DNA from: Acidobacteria bacterium AB60
Lineage (GTDB): Bacteria > Acidobacteriota > Terriglobia > Terriglobales > Acidobacteriaceae
Length of the DNA stretch: 64,000 nucleotides
NCBI GenBank assembly: GCA_008682415.1
Contig: VANK01000005.1
Coordinates: 1-64,000 of the forward strand
Direction: 5' to 3'
In this document: one piece after another, positions 43,081-52,156 of the stretch
Position numbering within the stretch: the first letter of the stretch is position 1
Layout: every line of letters starts with the position of its first letter
Translations under genes and position numbers: made by a program
Notes under the pieces: generated by a model
Told to the model about the DNA's origin: nothing
The model's input: the letters and a program-made list of their open reading frames with translations, nothing else
The model's database searches: none

Positions 43081-45762
43081 CTACTTCTTCCGGCTTGGGA
43101 ACTCATTGTCCGCAGCCGCCTTCACACTGGCGGTCTTCAACGGCGGCTCACCCTTCTCGTTGGCCGGCGGTATGGAATTGTCCACCGGAAGATCCGGATG
43201 CTCGTACGCGTACAACTCATTGAACAGGTACTTGTAGGTTGCGTGCGACTGCCCGCGGAACTGCGGCTTGAATCCGAACAGTACGATGCGCCCGCGTCCA
43301 TATACCAGTTCCATGGCCGCCGCTTTGCCCTCAATCGCCTCCGCATGCAACAGCAGCCCGCTCTCCAGCGGGTTTGTCTCTTTCGGGTATCGCGCAAGCA
43401 CCGCGCCATGGAACCCCGGAAGGGCCTGGAACACCGGCCCGCTCTGGAACATCACCACTGGCGCATCAGACACACCATAGTTCACCGGCAACTCCGGATG
43501 TTCCAGGTTCAGCCGGAGCAGGGCGCCTGAGCAAAAGAACTTGTCGCTCTTCGCGCCTTCGATCACGTTTTCTACCGGCAATGAGAGCAGAGGGATCAGC
43601 GCACTCGCTGTCCTGTTCAGCGCAATCAGAGTCCCGCCTTCGCGCGTAAATTCGCGTAGGTTGTTCAAGCCCTCCAGTCCGATTCCGCCCGCGTACTGCC
43701 CCGGCACTACACCCACGCCAAAGCCATCCAGCAGCTGCTGTGAGGAGAGGTCTGGCAAGATCACCACATCGTAGCGACTGCGCAGATTCGCGGATCGCAC
43801 GTCGGCGTTATAGAGGCTTTTTGGCCCGAATCCGTAGTTCTCCAGAACCCAGCGCGTCCATCCCTCATCGATCGACGGCGCCCACGGGCGGTACAGACCG
43901 ACTCGCGCCATTTTGAGCGGCAGAGTTTTCGCGGGTGCAGGAACGGCCTCGGCGCCTACCGCATACTTCTTTGTCAACTCGTCCATCTTTGAGCGGGTCA
44001 GACCCGCGATCACGAACGCTCCCGTTTCCATCCCGCTGGGTGTCTTCACGCCCTCCTGCGCCAAGGACACCGTTCCACCCGCACGCAGTGCCGCATTTAC
44101 CAGCTCGAACGAGGCATTTACCTTGTGACTAAGCGCGAACACCGTGCCGGCGCCGTCAACCTCTGCCACCGGCAAGTCCACCTTCTCAATCTTTGCGATC
44201 AACCTTCGCTGCTCGGGCTGCAGCGGATCTGTGACCGCATCGACGTTGACCCCCATTTGCAGTGGCAATGTCCATCCCGTCACGTCATAAGGCAGGTCAA
44301 TCGCCTTCGCGGTCTTATCTTCGAGCGCATCCGGATATCTCTGTCGCTCAAATAACTCCTTGGCCATCGCCGAAAAGGGCTGATCCATGGGGATTACCCA
44401 GGATCCTGAGGGATAGCTCACCCCATTCGCACGGAATCCTTCCTTGCTGACATAAACATCCAGCCCGTTGTCGATCATCTTTTGCGCCAGCTGGGCAGCC
44501 TCCGGCGCATCCACCTGTTTTCGGTTGATCACATAGGCAAAGGGAGGCTCATTGCGATAGTGCTCGATATTATCCCTCGCCGCCTGATAGCGGTTGTACA
44601 GCAACGTCTCGCGATTCTTTGCGGCCACATCGAGTACGGAAATGGATCCGCCTACCATGTAATCCACCGCGTCTTTCAAGTGCCACCAGCCCCCTTCCCA
44701 GGGAGTGGTGTACATGGTCAATGCGCGCAAATCCTGGTAGTCCTTGGGGAAATCACTCACCGAGTAAAAGTGCGGAGTGGCGTACTCGTAGAGAGCCGTC
44801 TCGGTGAAGAAAGAGATCTCGTTCCGGAAGACATGCGCCCAATCCATGAAGCCCGCATACCAGTTGTCGAACCGGGATTCCGAAATTGCCCCCGTCATCT
44901 TGTGCGCGTTCAGGTATGCCACCATGTTTGTCCCGATCACGTTCAGCCAGCTGCGCACATAGGGACTGATGTTGCTTGAGATTGGGTCAGAGAACGGCGG
45001 AATCCAGATGCGCGCGGGAAACGGTGCGGTCTGGTGCTGGCAATAAAAGATCACCGGACTGTACTCCAGCTGGGCCCTGGTCACCACCTGCTCTTCCTTC
45101 ATATTGAGCATGTAGCCGTCGCGATTGTTGTCGTGTCCCACGTACTCCTGGTACAGCCACGGCAACGGGCTGACCTCGTACTTCGTGCCGAGATTCTTGC
45201 GATACCAGTGCACCACCATGTCCTGACCGTCCGGATTGAGCGTGGGCCACAGCATCAGCACAACGTTCTCCAGAATTTCGTCCACCTCAGGATCATTCTT
45301 GGCCGAGAGCAGTTTGTAGGCCAAAACCATGGTGTGCTGTGTGCCCGCGACTTCTGACGAGTGCAGGCCGCCATCGATGTGCACGATCACCTTGGACGTG
45401 CGTGCCAACTCATGTGCCAAGTCATCCGTCAGATCGGTTGCATGCGCCAGCTGACCGGCAATGTGCTTCGTTTCCTCCAGCTTCTGCAAGTTGGCCGCGG
45501 ACGAGATGACCGCGATTTCAATGTCCTTGCCTTCCGTTGTCTTTCCCACGGTGAACATCTTCATGCGCCCTGAGGAAGCATCGGCCAGAGCATGAAAGTA
45601 GCGAACCGTGTCCTCGTAGTCCGCAAGGTAGAAATCGTCCCCTGGAGTATGTCCCAGCACGGATGCCGGCGTGGGCACCTGCGCCACCAGTCGCCCAGCA
45701 AGGAATGCGAAAGTCAGCAACCTGATACAAAGACGGATGCAGACCCTTGGTTTGGGCGACAT
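43081..45762 (-). CDS. M14-family zinc carboxypeptidase, exported
   Basis: A peptidase of the carboxypeptidase A type. From ATG 45762 it has 893 residues: signal peptide (residues about 8-28), an M14 domain with the HSSE Zn site in HIDGGLHSSEVAGTQH near residue 130, a second His in FYCQHQTAPF, and a C-terminal half of unknown, gatase-like character (VVILPDLSSQQLL, RGRIVLFGFKPQFRG). The frame opens at GTG 45780, but ATG 45762 gives the cleaner signal peptide. Probably degrades peptides outside the cytoplasm, and lies next to alanine dehydrogenase. Confidence 0.85.
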   Translation of the reverse strand: MSPKPRVCIRLCIRLLTFAFLAGRLVAQVPTPASVLGHTPGDDFYLADYEDTVRYFHALADASSGRMKMFTVGKTTEGKDIEIAVISSAANLQKLEETKHIAGQLAHATDLTDDLAHELARTSKVIVHIDGGLHSSEVAGTQHTMVLAYKLLSAKNDPEVDEILENVVLMLWPTLNPDGQDMVVHWYRKNLGTKYEVSPLPWLYQEYVGHDNNRDGYMLNMKEEQVVTRAQLEYSPVIFYCQHQTAPFPARIWIPPFSDPISSNISPYVRSWLNVIGTNMVAYLNAHKMTGAISESRFDNWYAGFMDWAHVFRNEISFFTETALYEYATPHFYSVSDFPKDYQDLRALTMYTTPWEGGWWHLKDAVDYMVGGSISVLDVAAKNRETLLYNRYQAARDNIEHYRNEPPFAYVINRKQVDAPEAAQLAQKMIDNGLDVYVSKEGFRANGVSYPSGSWVIPMDQPFSAMAKELFERQRYPDALEDKTAKAIDLPYDVTGWTLPLQMGVNVDAVTDPLQPEQRRLIAKIEKVDLPVAEVDGAGTVFALSHKVNASFELVNAALRAGGTVSLAQEGVKTPSGMETGAFVIAGLTRSKMDELTKKYAVGAEAVPAPAKTLPLKMARVGLYRPWAPSIDEGWTRWVLENYGFGPKSLYNADVRSANLRSRYDVVILPDLSSQQLLDGFGVGVVPGQYAGGIGLEGLNNLREFTREGGTLIALNRTASALIPLLSLPVENVIEGAKSDKFFCSGALLRLNLEHPELPVNYGVSDAPVVMFQSGPVFQALPGFHGAVLARYPKETNPLESGLLLHAEAIEGKAAAMELVYGRGRIVLFGFKPQFRGQSHATYKYLFNELYAYEHPDLPVDNSIPPANEKGEPPLKTASVKAAADNEFPSRKK

Positions 45763-45950
45763 GAGCCTCCTCAAAAGCACTCAACGGACGAGCTTTTCGA
45801 AAAGTGATCGAAACGGGAGAACAGAAATTAAGTGGGTGACGTGCTTTCAGAGTACCGCAGTCCCAGTTCCGCGCATAGTCCTAATCATTCGAAGGGAGTC
45901 TCGAGGCCGTCGGCCCCTTGTTCTACTATGGCTTCCAGGAGCAAATCGAA

Positions 45951-47066
45951 ATGATCATCGGCGTCCCCAAAGAGATCAAAGATCATGAGGCACGTGTTGG
46001 CGTGACCCCCGCCGGGGTCAAGTCGCTCACAGAAGCCGGCCACAAGGTACTCGTTGAGACGCACGCGGGCGCTTTATCCAGCTTCCCCGACGCCGAATAT
46101 CAGGATGCCGGAGCGGAGATTGTGGGGGACGCTGGCCACGTCTGGGGACATTCCGAACTGGTGGTCAAGGTCAAAGAACCGGTCGAGTCGGAGTACCCAT
46201 ACTTCCGCGAAAACCTCGTGCTCTTTACCTATCTGCATCTTGCTCCCATTCCAGGCCTGACCAACAAGCTGCTTGACTCCAAGGTCACGGGAATCGCCTA
46301 TGAAACCGTCCGCGACCGCATCGGGACCCTGCCCCTGCTTACGCCGATGAGCGAAGTCGCCGGGCGCATGAGCGTCCAGGTGGGAGCGAGCTATCTCGAG
46401 AAAGAAAAGGGCGGCCGCGGCCTTCTGCTCGGCGGCGTGCCTGGCGTGCCTCCCGCACATGTGACGATCATCGGCGGCGGCGTCGTCGGAACGAACGCAG
46501 CCAAGATCGCTCTAGGATTCGGCGCCAAGGTCACCCTTATCGATCTCAACCTGAACCGGTTACGAGAGATCGACGACATCTTCAACGGCCGCGTCTTTAC
46601 CCTTGCTTCCAACAGCTACAATCTCGCCCACGCCACGCGCGAAGCCGATCTGGTCATCGGCGGCGTTCTCATCCCCGGCGCAACGGCCCCCAAGCTGGTT
46701 ACCAAGACCATGGTTGCGCATATGAAGAAGGGTGCCGTCATCGTCGACGTCGCCATCGACCAGGGCGGCTGCGTCGAAACCGCGCGCCCCACATCGCATT
46801 CCAATCCCAGCTACACCGTTGACGGGGTGGTCCATTACTGCGTAACCAATATGCCGGGCGCTGTCCCTCACACCTCCACGCTCGCCCTGACGAACGCAAC
46901 GTTCCCGTACGTCATGCGGATAGCGAACCTGGGAGCGCGCGAAGCGCTCCGCCGTGATCCGGGCTTCGCCGACGGGTTAAACACCTATCAGGGTGATCTC
47001 ACCCACCGCGGTGTCGCTGAGAGTCAGCAACGCGGCTGGATCTCGCCGATCCAGGTGCTCTCCTGA
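45951..47066 (+). CDS. ald: Alanine dehydrogenase
   Basis: Catalyses the reversible NAD-dependent deamination of L-alanine to pyruvate and ammonium. The 371-residue length is typical. It starts [17 protein letters not shown] and shows VVKVKEP, TYLHLAP (catalytic His) and the Rossmann [23 protein letters not shown] precedes the ATG; the longer frame upstream is rejected. Diverges from the M14 peptidase and precedes ntrY, so it fits amino-acid nitrogen use. Confidence 0.96.
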   Translation: MIIGVPKEIKDHEARVGVTPAGVKSLTEAGHKVLVETHAGALSSFPDAEYQDAGAEIVGDAGHVWGHSELVVKVKEPVESEYPYFRENLVLFTYLHLAPIPGLTNKLLDSKVTGIAYETVRDRIGTLPLLTPMSEVAGRMSVQVGASYLEKEKGGRGLLLGGVPGVPPAHVTIIGGGVVGTNAAKIALGFGAKVTLIDLNLNRLREIDDIFNGRVFTLASNSYNLAHATREADLVIGGVLIPGATAPKLVTKTMVAHMKKGAVIVDVAIDQGGCVETARPTSHSNPSYTVDGVVHYCVTNMPGAVPHTSTLALTNATFPYVMRIANLGAREALRRDPGFADGLNTYQGDLTHRGVAESQQRGWISPIQVLS

Positions 47067-47103
47067 GCCTGCACGGTGCCTAAGGCGGCTCTATAATCCC
47101 CCC

Positions 47104-49401
47104 ATGCCCTCGAAAGGGAATTCGCGGCTGCGCTTGATCATCCTTCTCGGCAGCGCCGTCATTCTCGTTTTTGCCCTTTTGGGCGCCCTGCAAGCCTTCA
47201 ATACCTCGAACGTCACCTTCCTCAATCCCGACACGACCGGCGAAACCCTGGCTCTCACCGGCCTCACGGTCGTTCTGTTCCTCATGCTCATCGCGATGCT
47301 CGTGCTGCTGCTGAGGAACTTGCTTAAGCTCTACGCTGACCAGGGAAGCCGCGCACTCGGGGCGCGATTGCGCACCCGCATGGTGGTCGGCGCGGTCCTG
47401 ATTGCTCTCACTCCCGCGGTCTTCATGTTCCTGTTCAGCTTTTTCCTGATGAACCGCACCATCGACCGGTGGTTCTCGCCGAACATGTCGGCGCTGCGCG
47501 AGGACTCGACGCGTGTCGTGCTCGAACTCGCTCAGTATGTTGCGGGGAACGCCCGCGGAGAGGCCGACTCTATCGCTGCGTCGGGCGCCGCCGATCGTGG
47601 CGGCCCCGGGCTGCAGGATATTTACATCGCCCACCGCATAACCCTGGATGGTGGTCTCGTTGTCGTTTATGCGCGCGACCGCAGCGTGGTCTCCACCTTT
47701 CAGGCGCCACCCAACACAACCCCGGCAAGCCTCATACCTTGGCTCCCGGAAGACAGCGAAAAAAGAGAAGGTGTCACGCCGATCCCTCTGAATGGGCCGC
47801 TCTACAACGATCTGCTGACCTCTGCCCAGCGCAAGGACCAGCCCATCCTGCGCATCGCTGACCAGGAATACGCCCTGGGAATGGCCGTGAGTCCGGCCGG
47901 TAACATCATCGTCACGGCCCTCCCCATGCCCCAGGGGCTAAGCCAGACCACCGTCCGCATTCGCAAAGGCGCCGACGAATACTGGGCGCTCTTCCGGATG
48001 CGCAAGACCATCCGCTCTAATTTCTTCCTGCTTCTGCTGCTGGTGACGGTGTTTGTTTTCTTTTCCAGCGTGTGGCTGGCCCTGTTCCTCTCCAAGCAGA
48101 TAACCCGGCCAGTCGCCGCCCTCGCGGACGCCATGGATGAGATTGCTGAGGGGAAATACGAGCAGCGCGTTGAACTCGTCGCCAATGGCGAGATGGCTGA
48201 ACTCGTGCGCACCTTCAATCACATGGCAGCTGATCTGGAAAATAGCCGCCGCATGGCGGAATCATCCTCCGCCCAGCTCACAACTGCAAACCTCGCCCTC
48301 GAAGAACGCAGGCGCGAGCTCGAAACGATCCTTGAGACCATTCCCAGCGGCGTTGTCACACTCGACAGCTCCCGCCACATCGTGCAGGCCAATCGCGCCT
48401 TTGCCAATCTGCTGGGCCTTCCTTCTGACCCGGAGCTGCAAGGCCAGCCATTCGACTCGCTCCTCCCGCCGGATTGCACGGAAGAGGTCGCAACCGTCAT
48501 TCGCCGCAGTCATCGCATGGGAGCCGCATCGACAGAAATCGAGATGCACCTTCGCGGCCGCAACATGCACCTCGCCATCACCAGCGCCCGCCTCGGACTC
48601 GCCCGCGGTAAACAAGGCACCGTGCTGGTGGTCGAAGATACATCGGAGCTCCTGCGCGCCCAGCGTCAACTCGCCTGGAAGGAGGTGGCGCAGCGTGTCG
48701 CCCACGAGATCAAGAATCCGCTCACGCCGATTGCTCTCTCCGCGGAGCGCATCGGCAAGCACCTCGATCGCGCTCAGCCCGAGTCGCCCAGCGTAATCCG
48801 CAAATGCAGTGAGGTGATCCTCAGCTGTGTGAGCACGTTGCGGACGCTCGTGGATCAGTTCTCCGCACTGGCCCAATTCCCGGCTCCACAGCCCCGCCCT
48901 TGCGACATGAACCACATTGCCGATGAAGCGCTAACCCTGTTCGCCGGCCGCCTCGAGGGCATTACCGTGCAACGCGAACTGACGCCCGGCTTGCCCGCGG
49001 TTCTTGCCGATCCCGATGCGATTCGCCGCGCCCTGGCGAACATGATCGATAACGCCGCCGAGGCAATGCAGGGAAGCTTGCTCCGGATCCTCGCTGTGGG
49101 TAGCGCCCTCAGCGAAGACGGCGCTGCCGTCGAGGTCTGGGTGTCCGACACCGGTCATGGCCTCACCGACGAGATTCGCGAACGCCTCTTCCTGCCCTTT
49201 TACTCCACCAAGCACCGGGGCACGGGCCTGGGGCTCTCCATTGCCGCCAAGATCGTGCAGGAGCACGGCGGCACCATCCGCGCCGAAAGCAACACACCCA
49301 AGGGCGCGCGATTCCTGCTCCGTATACCATTGATGGACTCCACAATGGCCCCCTCCTCGGAGGCGGAACACCCTGAACCTCTGAGAGAATTGCGTTCATG
49401 A
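47104..49401 (+). CDS. ntrY: NtrY-like sensor histidine kinase
   Basis: A membrane kinase for nitrogen-type regulation. From ATG 47104 it has 765 residues: three N-terminal membrane helices (near 9-30, 56-78, 96-118), an extracytoplasmic segment, a fourth helix near 300-325, HAMP, a PAS domain (about 400-510), the phosphoacceptor His in RVAHEIKNPLTP (near 533) and an ATPase domain with NMIDNAAEAM, DTGHGLTDE and GTGLGLSIA. Begins 37 bases after ald. Its stop overlaps the regulator start by ATGA. Confidence 0.9.
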   Translation: MPSKGNSRLRLIILLGSAVILVFALLGALQAFNTSNVTFLNPDTTGETLALTGLTVVLFLMLIAMLVLLLRNLLKLYADQGSRALGARLRTRMVVGAVLIALTPAVFMFLFSFFLMNRTIDRWFSPNMSALREDSTRVVLELAQYVAGNARGEADSIAASGAADRGGPGLQDIYIAHRITLDGGLVVVYARDRSVVSTFQAPPNTTPASLIPWLPEDSEKREGVTPIPLNGPLYNDLLTSAQRKDQPILRIADQEYALGMAVSPAGNIIVTALPMPQGLSQTTVRIRKGADEYWALFRMRKTIRSNFFLLLLLVTVFVFFSSVWLALFLSKQITRPVAALADAMDEIAEGKYEQRVELVANGEMAELVRTFNHMAADLENSRRMAESSSAQLTTANLALEERRRELETILETIPSGVVTLDSSRHIVQANRAFANLLGLPSDPELQGQPFDSLLPPDCTEEVATVIRRSHRMGAASTEIEMHLRGRNMHLAITSARLGLARGKQGTVLVVEDTSELLRAQRQLAWKEVAQRVAHEIKNPLTPIALSAERIGKHLDRAQPESPSVIRKCSEVILSCVSTLRTLVDQFSALAQFPAPQPRPCDMNHIADEALTLFAGRLEGITVQRELTPGLPAVLADPDAIRRALANMIDNAAEAMQGSLLRILAVGSALSEDGAAVEVWVSDTGHGLTDEIRERLFLPFYSTKHRGTGLGLSIAAKIVQEHGGTIRAESNTPKGARFLLRIPLMDSTMAPSSEAEHPEPLRELRS

Positions 49402-50747
49402 ATCATGTCCTGGTCGTGGATGATGAAGCAGAAATCCGCTCGTCCCTTGAGGAGATTCTGCGCGAAGAAGGCTACGCCGTGGCCACTGCAGCCACCGCCG
49501 CAGAAGCCAAAGTTCTCGTAGAAGACGCACCCTATGATGTCGTTCTGCTCGATATCTGGCTCCCCGATCGCGACGGCCTGGACGTCCTCAACGAGATTCA
49601 CCAGCTCCCTCGCGAAACGCGCCCCGAAGTCGTCATCATCAGCGGTCACGGAACCATTGAGACAGCGGTCAAAGCCACGAAGCTCGGGGCTTACGACTTC
49701 CTGGAGAAGCCGCTTTCGCTGGATCGTACCCTGATTGTCCTTAAGAACGCCGTCGAAGCGCGCCGCCTGCGCGTCGAAAACCTGGAATTCAAGCGCCAGT
49801 TCAGCGTCAACTCCGTTCTTACCGGGGAGAGCGTTCCCCTCAAGGCTCTGCGCCAGCAGATCCGCCTCATGGCGCCGACCAATGGACGCGTGCTCATCTA
49901 TGGCGAATCGGGCACAGGGAAGGAACTCATCGCTCGCGCCATTCACGCGGAGAGCCAGCGCCGGGACCGCGTCTTCGTCGAGCTGAATTGCGCGGCCATT
50001 CCCGAAGCCCACATCGAAGCAGAACTCTTCGGCTATCGCCACGGGGCGCAACCCGGCGGCCCTCCCGAACAGCGAGGCACCCTGGAACGCGCCGACGGAG
50101 GCACGCTCTTCCTTGATGAAGTGGGCGACATGAGCCTTAAGACCCAGGCCAAGGTGCTGAGCGCTCTCGACGACCAGCTGTTCACCCCAGTTGGGGGAAC
50201 GCAGCCTTTGCGCGTTGATGTGCGCCTGATCGCGTCCACGAATAAGGACCTCGAAGAGGAGATCGCCAAGGGTAACTTCCGCGAAGACCTGTTCTACCGG
50301 CTCAACGTCGTCCCCTTCTTTGTTCCTCCCCTGCGCGAACGCAAGCAGGACATTCCCTTGCTCGTCCGCGAGTTCCTCCTGAGCTTCGGCCGCCAATACG
50401 GGCGTCCCCGCATCGAAATCACGGAAGAAGCTCTGGAAGCGCTCGCCCAATACCACTGGCCTGGCAATGTCCGCGAACTCAAAAACGTGATCGAGCGCGT
50501 GCTCATCCTCAATCCGCGCGCCCTGCGCATTGAACGCAAGCACCTGCCCCCCCTCACCCACAAAGCTCGTGCGACGGAGGAATTCTCCACGCTCCAGCAG
50601 GCACGCGACGCCTACGAACGCGACTACATTCTCAAAAAGATCGAAGAGGCCCGCAACAACGTCAGCCGCGCGGCCGAGCTTCTCGGCCTGGAACGCAGCC
50701 ACCTCTATCGCAAGATGAAAACCCTGGGCATCAGCGTTCGCGAATAA
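49398..50747 (+). CDS. ntrX: NtrX-like response regulator, lacks GAFTGA
   Basis: A 449-residue NtrC-family regulator: receiver domain (phospho-Asp near 53 in DVVLLDIWLPDRDG), AAA+ domain with Walker A GESGTGKE near 170 and Walker B GGTLFLDEVGD, and a Fis-type helix-turn-helix (NNVSRAAELLGLERSHLYR). Where sigma-54 activators carry GAFTGA, this protein reads GYRHGAQPGGPPEQRG near 211, as in NtrX proteins. It may therefore regulate without remodelling sigma-54 holoenzyme. Translationally coupled to ntrY. Confidence 0.9.
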   Translation: MNHVLVVDDEAEIRSSLEEILREEGYAVATAATAAEAKVLVEDAPYDVVLLDIWLPDRDGLDVLNEIHQLPRETRPEVVIISGHGTIETAVKATKLGAYDFLEKPLSLDRTLIVLKNAVEARRLRVENLEFKRQFSVNSVLTGESVPLKALRQQIRLMAPTNGRVLIYGESGTGKELIARAIHAESQRRDRVFVELNCAAIPEAHIEAELFGYRHGAQPGGPPEQRGTLERADGGTLFLDEVGDMSLKTQAKVLSALDDQLFTPVGGTQPLRVDVRLIASTNKDLEEEIAKGNFREDLFYRLNVVPFFVPPLRERKQDIPLLVREFLLSFGRQYGRPRIEITEEALEALAQYHWPGNVRELKNVIERVLILNPRALRIERKHLPPLTHKARATEEFSTLQQARDAYERDYILKKIEEARNNVSRAAELLGLERSHLYRKMKTLGISVRE

Positions 50748-50809
50748 CTCTGACCTTGGTAGCCTCGCTGGAACAAATCGGGCTGTGGTCTCTTCTGCTC
50801 CCCGGACGA

Positions 50810-51127
50810 TCACGGCACGAAAAGCAGCCCCTGCAGACTCAGCCGCACCAGGATCTGGATCGTGCGTCTCCTCAGGCTCCAGAGCAGCGCCACCCCGTCC
50901 TCATACTCCTCGCCGCGCCTGCGGCGCGGCATCAGAGACTCCCGCCACAACAGGAGCAGCCTCACCGCCTCGCCGCAGAGAAGCGCATTGGATGCTCCCG
51001 AATGACCTTCGGCGATCAGCCGGCAGCACCGCGCGAGCTCGACATCCGAGTACCCCCAGTAATCCGGCACCGGATCAGGCCGTTCATAGACATACGCCAC
51101 AGGCCGTTGGTCGAATTCCTTCTCCAT
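50810..51127 (-). CDS. Small hypothetical protein
   Basis: A 105-residue protein starting MEKEFDQRPVAYVYERPDP behind GGAGG. It has an acidic N-terminus with YERPDPVPDYWGYSD, then a Leu/Arg-rich helical C-terminus (LLLLWRESLMPRRRR, TIQILVRLSLQGLLF) that might touch membrane or nucleic acid. No family is recognised. Overlapping plus-strand frames are shadows. Confidence 0.6.
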   Translation of the reverse strand: MEKEFDQRPVAYVYERPDPVPDYWGYSDVELARCCRLIAEGHSGASNALLCGEAVRLLLLWRESLMPRRRRGEEYEDGVALLWSLRRRTIQILVRLSLQGLLFVP

Positions 51128-51439
51128 CGCAGCCTCCGGGCCAACCGGCACAGGCCAGCCCTGTTCTGCTCATCGGAGGCAAAACCGAATCCATGAGGGG
51201 CACGGGATTCCCGCAACCTCGAACCGTTCGCAATCTGTGCAATCTGGGAAATCGTTCAACCTCAATGTCCAAAACCGGACACTCCTCACGGAAATGAACA
51301 CGCACGTCGGCTGCATCGGGTTCCCCTGAGTCACGTTATAGCTGCCGAATGAGCAGTTTCCCCCATCCCCCGATCCAATGTGCTCTGGTTGCCCGATTGC
51401 TGCTATGACCGCGTATCGGTGTCACCTCAGGAGGCAGCC
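51128..51439. other. Divergent intergenic region
   Basis: Contains the promoters of two divergent small genes but no recognisable consensus elements, hairpins or ORFs that I can support. Confidence 0.4.
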
Positions 51440-51886
51440 ATGGCCTACTTCGAACGGATGCGTGATCAGATCTCCGGTGCATTCAGCCCTGACATTGTGA
51501 AACAGCGGACCGCTGCCGGATGGCAGATGGTCTCCATCGAATGGCGGCGCGAGCTGCCCGACTCCGAGGCTCCCACTGAAGCCGCAGGCGAAGAGATACC
51601 GTACGGCCTCCGCATCTCCGATGACTGCAAACGCCTCGAAGTTGACCCTGCCGAGAACAAGGTCCTGCTTCTGATGATGGACCTGCTGGCCCAGGACTTC
51701 TCCTACTCCAGCATCGTGAGCGATCTCAATGAGAAGGGTTACCGCACCCGCGCAGGCAAGCCCTGGACCCGTGTCGCGGTCTTCAATATGATGCCCCGCC
51801 TCATCGAGGTCGGACCCCGCATCTTCTCCAGCGATGAGTGGGAGCAGCGTCGGGCCAAACTCAGCAAGCGTCAGCCCGTCGATTGA
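51440..51886 (+). CDS. Small protein with a recombinase-like DNA-binding segment
   Basis: A 148-residue protein starting MAYFERMRDQISGAFSPD behind AGGAGG. Its second half (SIVSDLNEKGYRTRAGKPW then TRVAVFNMMPRLIEVGPRI) resembles the end of the Recombinase domain of serine recombinases, but there is no catalytic resolvase domain. It may be a DNA-binding regulator. Not linked to any mobile-element sign here. Confidence 0.6.
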   Translation: MAYFERMRDQISGAFSPDIVKQRTAAGWQMVSIEWRRELPDSEAPTEAAGEEIPYGLRISDDCKRLEVDPAENKVLLLMMDLLAQDFSYSSIVSDLNEKGYRTRAGKPWTRVAVFNMMPRLIEVGPRIFSSDEWEQRRAKLSKRQPVD

Positions 51887-52156
51887 TTCCGGGTTTCGGA
51901 GAACGGATCCCCAATCAACGGGGACGGGCCCGCTCCTGAGTGCTCAGAATTCGAGGACATGCGCGACGAAGCCTGGGTTCCGTGAGAAGACTCGGCCAGA
52001 ATCGACCACCTCGCGGAACTCTGGCGTCGCAACTTAAATCTCTCGGCGCCGTAAACGCTTATTAACCCTCAGTCGTCTTGTTTTCAGCGATCGATCGCGC
52101 GCGGCACCGTCCGTCCCCGTACAGTCGGGTTACCCAACTCCACAGGAGATGTAACG

